From Christensenella sp036660175 (GTDB lineage Bacteria; Bacillota; Clostridia; Christensenellales; Christensenellaceae), in the NCBI GenBank assembly GCA_036660175.1, contig JAVXBD010000029.1, positions 1 to 16,613 of the forward strand: DNA of 16,613 nucleotides. Reading direction: 5' to 3'. Shown here piece after piece: positions 1 to 6,049 of the stretch. Position 1 is the first letter of the stretch. The number at the start of each line of letters is the position of its first letter. Under the pieces are notes generated by a model, which was given only the letters and a program-made list of their open reading frames with translations, was not told where the DNA came from and did no database searches. The position numbers and the translations under genes are program-made.

Positions 1-2
1 TG

Positions 3-296
3 ATGATACCGCTTATCAAGACAATTGTTAATGGAATTATAAATGGGCAGATGATGATTGATGCCCAGTATTTTGCTTCCGCAATGGTTGTGCCAATGCT
101 AATAATTGGGATTGCCGCAGCATTCTTACAAGTATTTGTGATGCCGTATCGGTTTGAAGTATATAAAAATGCAAAGTTGGCATACGAACAAAACAAGAGC
201 CAAAAATTGACGAATCATGAACCGATTGTGCAGGACGATTTGCCAGCGCAGGATGAAAAGCAAAGTACAATAGCAGATGATAAAGCGGAACAATAA
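3..296 (+). CDS. C-terminal part of a membrane protein (partial at window edge)
   Basis: The frame is open to the left edge, so the ATG at 3 may be an internal methionine and the gene probably begins outside the window. The visible 97 residues contain one clear hydrophobic segment (about residues 27-47, AMVVPMLIIGIAAAFLQVFV), then a basic stretch (PYRFEVYKNAK) and a charged, Gln/Asp/Glu/Lys-rich hydrophilic tail of about 45 residues. This suggests a helix followed by a cytoplasmic tail at the end of an integral membrane protein. I do not recognise the family. A terminator follows 35 bases after the stop, so it is not co-transcribed with pstS. Confidence 0.6.
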   Translation: MIPLIKTIVNGIINGQMMIDAQYFASAMVVPMLIIGIAAAFLQVFVMPYRFEVYKNAKLAYEQNKSQKLTNHEPIVQDDLPAQDEKQSTIADDKAEQ

Positions 297-331
297 TTTC
301 TGTTATACTTAAAAACAGGATAGTAAAATGA

Positions 332-364
332 AGAGATAAGCCTTAGGGTTTGTCTCTTTTTTTT
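332..364 (+). terminator. Rho-independent terminator of the first gene
   Basis: AGAGATAAGCC (332-342) pairs with GGTTTGTCTCT (347-357) in an 11-bp stem with two G-U pairs and a TTAG loop. A run of eight T (357-364) follows directly. It separates the upstream membrane protein gene from the phosphate locus. Confidence 0.9.
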
Positions 365-457
365 GTGAATCAACAGAATGCAGAAGTAATGTGTGTGCGT
401 TCTTACAAGGAATATGCTGCTTTTGACGATGAGGTCTGTTCTAAAAAAAGTTAAAAG

Positions 458-512
458 TTTTACTTGTTTTTTACATTCGGTGATGTTTGATTTTACATAG
501 GGCGGTTATAAT
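458..512 (+). promoter_or_regulatory. pstS promoter with probable PHO box (PhoP-binding repeats)
   Basis: A consensus -10 TATAAT lies at 507-512, but no good TTGACA stands 17 bp upstream. Instead there are direct repeats in 11-bp register: TTTTACTT at 458, TTTTACAT at 469 and TTTTACAT at 491, with the slot at 480 degenerate. PHO boxes in Bacillus (TTAACA-like) and in E. coli are direct repeats with 11-bp periodicity that replace the -35 element. The last repeat ends 8 bases before the -10, as expected for an activator touching RNA polymerase. The binding protein (PhoP of this locus) is inferred. The pstS ribosome binding site is AAGGAG at 571-576. Confidence 0.72.
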
Positions 513-584
513 CCTTATATACCAAAGAAAGTATGAGCGAAATGCTCATCAAATAAATTTAACCAACGATAAGGAGTACACAAA

Positions 585-1463
585 ATGAAAAAAATTCTGA
601 CAATCACAGCAATCGTATTATGTATGGCATTTGCTTTTGCGGCATGTGCTGCACCAAGCACAACAGCACCAGCAGCAACGCAAGCACCCTCGGCTGATGC
701 GGCGGCATCGCAAGCACCTCTGGCTGATGCGGCAGCATTAAGCGGTAAAGTTCAACTGTCTGGTTCAACCTCTATGGAAACAATTGCAAATGCACTGGCA
801 GAGGCATTTATGGCGAAAAATAGTGGCGTTGCAGTAGATGTGCAATTGGGCGGATCGTCCGTTGGGGTAAAAGACGTACAAGAAGGAAAATCGGACATCG
901 GAAATATTTCAAGAGAATTAAAACCAGAAGAAACAAACATAGTGGCACATCCAATGGCAATTGATGGCATTGCGGTTGTCGTGAATCAAGCAAATAAAGT
1001 ATCGGAGATTTCCAAAGAAGATTTGACCAAGATTTATCTGGGGGAAATTAAGAATTGGAAAGATGTTGGCGGCGAGGATATGCCGATTGTTGTTATCGGT
1101 CGGGAGGCATCCTCTGGCACACGAGGTGCATTTGAAGAGCTGTTAGGAATTGCGGATAAGGCGGCATACGCACAAGAGCTTAATGAAACAGGCGCAGTCA
1201 AAACATCTGTAGCAAACACACCTGCTGCCATTGGATATGTATCGCTTGAGGCACTAGACGAAACGGTGACAGCACTAAGCGTGGATGGCGCAGGCGCAAC
1301 AGAAGAAGCCATCAAAGACGGGAGCTATCCGTTATCAAGACCATTTATCATGGCGACAGCACAGGGAGAATTACGTCCAGAAGTGGCAGCTTTTTTAGAA
1401 TTTGTACTGGGCAGCGAAGGACAAGCGATTGTCGCAGACAATAAATTAATATCAATTTCATAA
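585..1463 (+). CDS. pstS: PstS, phosphate-binding lipoprotein of the Pst ABC transporter
   Basis: This is the extracytoplasmic receptor that captures inorganic phosphate for PstCAB. It has 292 residues. The N-terminus is a lipoprotein signal peptide with a lipobox (AFAAC, Cys about residue 21), so the mature protein should be lipid-anchored to the outer face of the membrane. A low-complexity Ala/Pro/Thr/Gln linker follows (residues 22-53), then the binding-protein fold. Ligand motifs are visible: SGSTSM near the start of the domain and GREASSGTRGAFE in the middle, both typical of PstS phosphate-contacting loops. The start ATG has AAGGAG nine bases upstream. It is the first gene of the pst locus, behind a probable PHO box and before an attenuator, which fits the usual excess of receptor over permease. 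Confidence 0.96.
   Translation: MKKILTITAIVLCMAFAFAACAAPSTTAPAATQAPSADAAASQAPLADAAALSGKVQLSGSTSMETIANALAEAFMAKNSGVAVDVQLGGSSVGVKDVQEGKSDIGNISRELKPEETNIVAHPMAIDGIAVVVNQANKVSEISKEDLTKIYLGEIKNWKDVGGEDMPIVVIGREASSGTRGAFEELLGIADKAAYAQELNETGAVKTSVANTPAAIGYVSLEALDETVTALSVDGAGATEEAIKDGSYPLSRPFIMATAQGELRPEVAAFLEFVLGSEGQAIVADNKLISIS
680..739 (+). repeat. 30-bp tandem duplication within the PstS linker
   Basis: Two adjacent 30-base units (680-709 and 710-739) encode QAPSADAAAS and QAPLADAAAL. They differ at only a few bases. They lie in the flexible linker between the lipidated cysteine and the phosphate-binding domain and keep frame, so they lengthen the tether by ten residues. Confidence 0.85.
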
Positions 1464-1495
1464 GAGTTTCCTCTATTTAATAAAAAACAGTCAAG

Positions 1496-1524
1496 AAATC
1501 TTGCAAAATAACGCAAGGTTTTTT
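1496..1524 (+). terminator. Probable attenuator between pstS and pstC
   Basis: TCTTGC (1499-1504) pairs with GCAAGG (1513-1518) around an 8-base loop, extended by three A-T pairs (1496-1498 with 1519-1521), and runs into six T (1519-1524). The stem is short and partly A-T, so partial read-through is likely. pstC shows no promoter of its own that I can see. Placement after the receptor gene is common in binding-protein transporter operons. Confidence 0.65.
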
Positions 1525-1635
1525 GGCAGTGAAAAAGGTTAAAAAGATGTTTTTCTAAGAAATAAAGCGATAATAGCCTGCAAGTTTGCATGAATAGACA
1601 GAAATAAAACAAGTAGATTGGGGGAACCAAAAACT

Positions 1636-2574
1636 TTGAGTACAGCAAATTTAACGATTATGGGAAGCAACAAAAGCAAAGCGGCAGTTGAGCAATTAAT
1701 GAAAGCTGTTTTTATTGTATGCGGCGTTTTTGCTGTGGTGGCGGTGCTTGTCATCACTGTTTATATGATTTATTCGGGTGCGCCTGCAATGTTTCAAATT
1801 GGCTTTGCAGATTTTTTATTTGGAACACAGTGGGCGCCAACTGCTGCAGATCCAAAGTTCGGCATATTGCCCATGATTTTGGCATCACTGGTTGGAACGG
1901 GGATTACGGTTGCGGTAGGTGTGCCGATTGCGGTTTTGTCAGCGGTGTTTGTGTCAGAAGTAGCACACAAAAAAGTGGCAGGAGTTGTAAAACCCGCTAT
2001 TGAGCTTTTGGCGGGCATACCATCGGTGGTATATGGACTTTTGGGCATGATACTATTAGTGCCGCAAGTTTCAAAACTTGAAACCCTCCTCTATCAAAAC
2101 GATCCGACACATACTTTTACGGGCGGTGCAAATCTGCTGTCGGGAATTATTGTTTTGACGATTATGATATTGCCGACCGTTGTAAACATCAGTATTACAG
2201 CCTTAAAGGCAGTGCCGCCAGATTATAAAGAGGCATCACTTGCAATGGGTGCAACCAAAATGCAGACAATTTTTAAGGTCATGATACCAGCGGCAAAATC
2301 AGGTATTACCACAGCGATTGTTTTGGGGATTGGACGTGCGCTTGGCGAGGCAATGGCGATTATTCTTGTATCGGGCAATGTGGTCAATATGCCTGCACTG
2401 TTTAACAGTGTTCGGTTTTTGACAACGGGAATTGTTTCAGAAATGAGTTATGCGTCGGGATTGCATAGGGAGGCACTGTTTAGCATTGGGCTGGTTTTGT
2501 TCATTTTTATTATGGTGATTAATATTTTATTGAATACCATGTTAAAAAAGGAGGCTGCTGCAAATGAAAAATAA
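1636..2574 (+). CDS. pstC: PstC, phosphate ABC transporter permease
   Basis: One of the two membrane subunits forming the phosphate channel. There is no ATG with a ribosome binding site. I chose TTG at 1636 because GGGGGA (1620-1625) lies about ten bases before it. The in-frame TTG at 1618 has no such site, and ATG 1660 would lack one too. The 312 residues show the PstC pattern: a first hydrophobic helix after a short cytoplasmic tail, then about five more helices, and the cytoplasmic EAA loop that contacts PstB (EASLAMGATKMQTIFKVMIP). GRALGEAMAIILVSGN near the C-terminus is also typical. Its end overlaps pstA by 11 bases, and the pstA ribosome binding site lies inside pstC, which implies coupled translation. 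Confidence 0.95.
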   Translation: MSTANLTIMGSNKSKAAVEQLMKAVFIVCGVFAVVAVLVITVYMIYSGAPAMFQIGFADFLFGTQWAPTAADPKFGILPMILASLVGTGITVAVGVPIAVLSAVFVSEVAHKKVAGVVKPAIELLAGIPSVVYGLLGMILLVPQVSKLETLLYQNDPTHTFTGGANLLSGIIVLTIMILPTVVNISITALKAVPPDYKEASLAMGATKMQTIFKVMIPAAKSGITTAIVLGIGRALGEAMAIILVSGNVVNMPALFNSVRFLTTGIVSEMSYASGLHREALFSIGLVLFIFIMVINILLNTMLKKEAAANEK

Positions 2575-3454
2575 AGCAGACAGACTTTCAAATGATGTGA
2601 GTATCATGCAAAAGAAACGCAGGCCAAAGGATGCAACGCTTTGCGGACTGATTTATGCCTGTGCAGTTTTTACAGTGGTGATCCTGTTTTGTATGATTGG
2701 CTATATTCTGATACGTGGGCTTCCTCAAGTAAATTGGGAGTTTTTATCGACTGCGCCAAGTGCGCTTAATAAAACGGTTGGCATCTTGCCTAGCATCTTA
2801 AACACGCTTTATATGATTGGTATTACACTTCTGATTGTAACACCCATTGGTGTGGGTGCGGCGATTTATTTAAACGAATATGCAAAAAGAGGGAAAGTTG
2901 TACGTGCCATAGAATTTACAACAGAGACGCTGGCGGGCATTCCGTCGGTCTTATATGGATTGTTTGGAGCGGCATTTTTCGGGGTGACGTTAAAGCTTGG
3001 CTATTCTATTCTTGCGGGTGCGCTGACGCTTGTGATTATGATACTGCCAATTATTGTACGTACCACGCAAGAGGCATTAAAAACAGTGCCTGAACAGTAT
3101 AGAGAGGGTGCGTTAGGTGTAGGGACAACCAAATGGTATATGATTCGTACGATTATTTTACCAGGGGCAATACCAGGTATCATTACGGCGATTATCCTTT
3201 CAATCGGAAGAATTGTGGGTGAATCGGCGGCACTTATTTTCACATCGGGTATTGGAACGAGTATGCCGAGCAGCTTTTTTGGACATACCATGCAATCGGG
3301 TGCGACGCTTACGGTACAGCTATACACTTATGCGGCAAAAGGACAAAATGATGCGGCATTTGGTATTGCGGCGGTACTGGTAGTGATTGTACTGATTATC
3401 AATATCTCAACAAATTATCTAAGCAAACGCAGAGAGAGCAGCAAACTGAAATAA
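2564..3454 (+). CDS. pstA: PstA, phosphate ABC transporter permease
   Basis: Second membrane subunit of the Pst transporter, partner of PstC. The ATG is preceded by a full AGGAGG (2549-2554) at good spacing, within the last codons of pstC. The 296 residues include a basic cytoplasmic N-terminus, a first helix around residues 28-48, further helices, and the EAA-type coupling loop EGALGVGTTKWYMIRTIILP followed by the PstA-type stretch SIGRIVGESAALIFTSG. It ends in a basic tail. Fourteen bases separate it from pstB, so the two are surely co-transcribed. Confidence 0.96.
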   Translation: MKNKADRLSNDVSIMQKKRRPKDATLCGLIYACAVFTVVILFCMIGYILIRGLPQVNWEFLSTAPSALNKTVGILPSILNTLYMIGITLLIVTPIGVGAAIYLNEYAKRGKVVRAIEFTTETLAGIPSVLYGLFGAAFFGVTLKLGYSILAGALTLVIMILPIIVRTTQEALKTVPEQYREGALGVGTTKWYMIRTIILPGAIPGIITAIILSIGRIVGESAALIFTSGIGTSMPSSFFGHTMQSGATLTVQLYTYAAKGQNDAAFGIAAVLVVIVLIINISTNYLSKRRESSKLK

Positions 3455-3468
3455 GCGAGGTAGAGGAC

Positions 3469-4239
3469 TTGGAAGAAAAAAAGAGAAAAATCAAGATTTC
3501 AACAAAGGATTTGAATTTGTATTATGGTGAAAATCATGCGCTTAAGGACATTCATCTCGATATTGTGGAAGGGAAAATCACGGCGCTCATCGGTCCGTCA
3601 GGCTGTGGAAAATCGACCTATCTAAAGACGCTGAACCGCATGAATGATTTGATTCCTAATGTGAAGATAAGCGGTGAAGTGCTACTGGATGGCGAAAATA
3701 TATATGATTCCAAAGTAGATGTGACGATTTTGCGTAAAAAAGTGGGCATGGTTTTTCAAAAGCCAAATCCATTTCCTATGAGTATTTATGATAATATTGC
3801 ATATGGCCCACGTGTGCATGGTATCAAAAGCAAGTCGGAACTTGATAAAATTGTGGAAGAAAGCCTTAAGGGTGCGGCACTTTTTGAGGAAGTAAAGGAC
3901 AGGCTTAAAAAGAGTGCGCTTGGATTATCAGGCGGTCAGCAGCAGCGGCTTTGCATTGCACGTGCGATTGCAGTTTCGCCAGAGGTGATACTGATGGACG
4001 AGCCAACCTCTGCACTGGATCCAATCTCCACTACAAAAATTGAAGATTTGATGAGTGAGCTAAAAAAGAAATATACGGTAGTAATCGTTACGCACAATAT
4101 GCAGCAAGCCGTCAGGATTTCAGATAAAACGGCATTTTTTCTGCTTGGTGACATGGTGGAATATGATGCTACAGAAAATATTTTTAGTATGCCGAGCGAT
4201 AAACGAACTGAGGATTATATAACGGGTCGATTTGGTTGA
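3469..4239 (+). CDS. pstB: PstB, phosphate import ATP-binding protein
   Basis: ATPase that drives phosphate import through PstCA at the inner membrane face. It has 256 residues. All ABC motifs are intact: Walker A GPSGCGKST (residues 42-50), Q-loop VFQKPNPFPMSIYDN (a PstB hallmark), signature LSGGQQQR, Walker B VILMDEPTSALD and the H-loop VTHNM. It starts at TTG 3469, with GAGG at 3457-3460 as ribosome binding site. The first ATG in frame lies well inside the domain. The stop codon is followed after two bases by the first arm of the tandem structured element. Confidence 0.97.
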   Translation: MEEKKRKIKISTKDLNLYYGENHALKDIHLDIVEGKITALIGPSGCGKSTYLKTLNRMNDLIPNVKISGEVLLDGENIYDSKVDVTILRKKVGMVFQKPNPFPMSIYDNIAYGPRVHGIKSKSELDKIVEESLKGAALFEEVKDRLKKSALGLSGGQQQRLCIARAIAVSPEVILMDEPTSALDPISTTKIEDLMSELKKKYTVVIVTHNMQQAVRISDKTAFFLLGDMVEYDATENIFSMPSDKRTEDYITGRFG

Positions 4240-4241
4240 TG

Positions 4242-4371
4242 CCTAAACATGCTGGATGCGGCAAACTTTGAATTTTTCGAGCCAGCCACAACTCTTGACG
4301 TACAAATAGTACGTTTGCGATCTGCGTCCGTCCGATAAAATCCAAATTTTATCCACCCCAGTGTGTTTAGG
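4242..4371 (+). repeat. Structured repeat element, copy 1 (possible ncRNA or small mobile hairpin element)
   Basis: The core 4250-4352 is repeated at 4375-4477 with one substitution (T4321 against C4446). On the + strand it can fold as a closed unit. The closing stem is CCTAAACATGCT (4242-4253) with AGTGTGTTTAGG (4360-4371), 12 bp with two G-U pairs. Next are GGATGC (4254-4259) with GCGTCC (4324-4329), then GCAAAC (4261-4266) with GTTTGC (4313-4318). A tip hairpin GTAC/GTAC closes over AAATA near 4300-4312. A separate hairpin is GATAAAAT-CCAA-ATTTTATC (4334-4353). The G-U pairs favour the + strand as the folded RNA, i.e. part of pst mRNA. Minus-strand reading frames across it are only a by-product. 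I know no named RNA family that matches. Confidence 0.75.
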
Positions 4372-4493
4372 AGGTGCTGGATGCGGCAAACTTTGAATTT
4401 TTCGAGCCAGCCACAACTCTTGACGTACAAATAGTACGTTTGCGACCTGCGTCCGTCCGATAAAATCCAAATTTTATTAGACAAAAGCACCTC
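4371..4493 (+). repeat. Structured repeat element, copy 2
   Basis: Second copy, starting 125 bases after the first. The core 4375-4477 is identical to copy 1 except for C4446, which falls in the predicted unpaired loop between the two long-arm stems. The closing stem is different in sequence but still paired: GAGGTGCT (4371-4378) with AGCACCTC (4486-4493), 8 Watson-Crick pairs. The internal stems are the same as in copy 1 (GGATGC 4379-4384 with GCGTCC 4449-4454). The 3' hairpin loses its last pair. G4371 is shared by the closing stems of both copies. No coding function is apparent. Confidence 0.75.
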
Positions 4494-4535
4494 GAAAAAG
4501 TGGCGTGTGGAACGGATTTATCGCCTTGTAGCTTA

Positions 4536-4577
4536 CAAAACAGCAAAAGACAGGGAAATTGTTCTTTTGTAGTTTTG
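4536..4577 (+). other. Long hairpin in the phoU leader
   Basis: CAAAAC-AG-CAAAAGA (4536-4550) pairs with TCTTTTG-TA-GTTTTG (4563-4577). This gives two helices of 6 and 7 bp separated by a symmetric 2x2 internal loop, with a 12-base apical loop. No T run follows, so it is not a simple terminator. It sits 19 bases before the phoU ribosome binding site and could act in mRNA processing, stability or protein binding. With the two repeats it fills the 4240-4605 spacer. Confidence 0.6.
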
Positions 4578-4608
4578 AAAATCAAAAATAAAGAAAAGAG
4601 GCAGCATG

Positions 4609-5265
4609 ATGAGAAATAAATTTGATACCGAATTAGAAAATCTGAATCTTGACCTTATCAGAATGGGGGCAATGGCTGAAAACACCATTGCAAAAGTGAT
4701 TTTGGTGATTCAAGAAAATGATACAGAATTAGCAAAAAGCATTATTGAAGACGATGATGTTGTGGATAATATGACACGTCAAATTGAAAGTAAATCCATG
4801 AAACTGATTATGAAACAGCAGCCAGTTGCAAAAGATTTGCGCATGATTTCAACGGCGCTGAAAATGATTACGGACATTGAGCGGATTTGTGATTTGGCGG
4901 CAGATATATCTGAAATTATGTTATCTGTCTGTGAAAATCCGTTGATTAACAAGCCACAGCACATTCCAAAGATGGGAAAGACAACTTCTGCAATGGTACA
5001 TCATGCGGTGGATTCATTTGTGCATCTTGATATGGAACTGGCGCAAAAAGTGATTGATACAGACAACGAAGTGGATAGGCTGTATGATGTCGTCAAAAAG
5101 GAACTGTTAGAGATTGCCATTGCCGATAGAGATAAAATTGACCAGATTGTTGATTATCTGATGATTGCAAAATATTTGGAAAGAATCGGCGATCATGCCG
5201 AAAACATTGCGGAATGGGCGATGTTTTGTGTGACTGGTATCCATAAAGATAAGCGGATTTTGTAG
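4609..5265 (+). CDS. phoU: PhoU, phosphate signalling regulator
   Basis: PhoU proteins connect the Pst transporter to the PhoR kinase and damp phosphate uptake when phosphate is plentiful. The product has 218 residues, the normal length, and is all-helical with the two PhoU repeats. Each carries the characteristic D/E-rich metal-binding pattern: RMGAMAENTI ... RMISTALKMITDIERICDLAADI in the first half and YLMIAKYLERIGDHAENIAEW near the end. Two adjacent ATGs exist. AAGAGG at 4596-4601 is 4 bases from ATG 4606 but 7 from ATG 4609, so I prefer 4609. It is separated from pstB by a 369-base spacer full of secondary structure, so its level may be set differently from the transporter. Confidence 0.95.
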   Translation: MRNKFDTELENLNLDLIRMGAMAENTIAKVILVIQENDTELAKSIIEDDDVVDNMTRQIESKSMKLIMKQQPVAKDLRMISTALKMITDIERICDLAADISEIMLSVCENPLINKPQHIPKMGKTTSAMVHHAVDSFVHLDMELAQKVIDTDNEVDRLYDVVKKELLEIAIADRDKIDQIVDYLMIAKYLERIGDHAENIAEWAMFCVTGIHKDKRIL

Positions 5266-5266
5266 G

Positions 5267-5284
5267 GTTGCGTCTTGACGCAAC
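5267..5284 (+). other. Perfect GC-rich hairpin between phoU and phoP
   Basis: GTTGCGTCTTGACGCAAC is a perfect inverted repeat (8 bp arms around TT, or 6 bp around a 6-base loop), starting 2 bases after the phoU stop. What follows (TGCAAATTTTGTGTTTTAAT) has only short T runs, so any termination would be weak. It may be an mRNA 3'-end or processing signal within the operon. Confidence 0.6.
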
Positions 5285-5329
5285 TGCAAATTTTGTGTTT
5301 TAATAAGTGGAAAGGCGAGGTGATGTGCA

Positions 5330-6049
5330 GTGTCATGTATTTATGTGGTTGAGGACGATGAATCGGTACGGGAATTGATTTGCTGTACGTTAAAATCGGC
5401 AGGATTTGAGGTGTGCGCATTTCCGAGCGGCGAGGATTTTTTTGCTGCATATGCAGGCGATGCCGATGCTATTTTATTGGATATTATGCTGCCTGGCATG
5501 GACGGATTTGAAATATATAAAAAACTTCATCAAATAAAAGATTTTGAAATACCCGTTATTTTTCTGACGGCACGCAGTACAGAAGTGGACAAAGTATCAG
5601 GATTAAACCTTGGCGCAGATGATTATATTACCAAACCATTTGGCGTATTAGAGCTGATTGCACGTGTCAATGCGGTAATTAGGCGCTGCTCAAAAACAGA
5701 AAAAACAGCGCAGACTACACAGGGAGATCTTACGATAGATGCCGCTGCTCATATTCTTTATGTCAATGGACAAAAAACGGAATTGACCTATAAAGAATTT
5801 AAGATGGTACAATATTTTATGAGAAATGCAGGGTTGGTGCTGACACGTGAGATGCTGCTGAACGAAATATGGGGAATTGATGCAGAGATTGAAACACGAA
5901 CTGTAGATATGCACATAAAAACACTTCGGAAAAAAATCGGCAGGTGCAAAGAGTATATCAAAACAGTGCGTGGTGTGGGGTATCGGTTTGAACCGTTTTT
6001 TGATGACGGAAATGCGAAAAAACCAAGCAGAGCGGAGAGTAAAGCGTGA
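5330..6049 (+). CDS. phoP: PhoP/PhoB-type response regulator (OmpR family)
   Basis: DNA-binding output of the phosphate two-component system, expected to activate the pstS promoter when phosphorylated by PhoR. It has 239 residues. The receiver domain (about 1-115) has acidic residues VEDDE at 7-11, the phosphoacceptor Asp51 in LLDIMLPGMDG, Thr80 in LTA and Lys102 in TKPF. A winged-helix DNA-binding domain follows (about 130-225), with LTYKEFKMVQYFM and the RTVDMHIKTLRKKI ... TVRGVGYRF signature. The start is GTG 5330 with GAGGTGAT (5317-5324) nine bases before. Its stop overlaps the phoR start by four bases (GTGA). It is assigned to phosphate by neighbourhood. The OmpR fold alone would not prove it. 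Confidence 0.93.
   Translation: MSCIYVVEDDESVRELICCTLKSAGFEVCAFPSGEDFFAAYAGDADAILLDIMLPGMDGFEIYKKLHQIKDFEIPVIFLTARSTEVDKVSGLNLGADDYITKPFGVLELIARVNAVIRRCSKTEKTAQTTQGDLTIDAAAHILYVNGQKTELTYKEFKMVQYFMRNAGLVLTREMLLNEIWGIDAEIETRTVDMHIKTLRKKIGRCKEYIKTVRGVGYRFEPFFDDGNAKKPSRAESKA

Noticed and set aside
365..457. Riboswitch or small gene between the first terminator and the PHO box
   Set aside because: No conserved aptamer-like arrangement, strong hairpin or frame with ribosome binding site was found. The stretch appears to be plain upstream DNA.
4242..4493. CRISPR array
   Set aside because: The repeat unit is over 100 bases, there are only two copies, and there is no short repeat/unique spacer alternation or cas gene nearby.
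4215..4585. Minus-strand reading frames of 72-91 codons across the tandem repeat, with repeating WILSDGRR-type peptides
   Set aside because: They exist because a ~102-bp repeat is read twice in shifted frames. They lack a convincing ribosome binding site, and the DNA is better explained by its paired structure.
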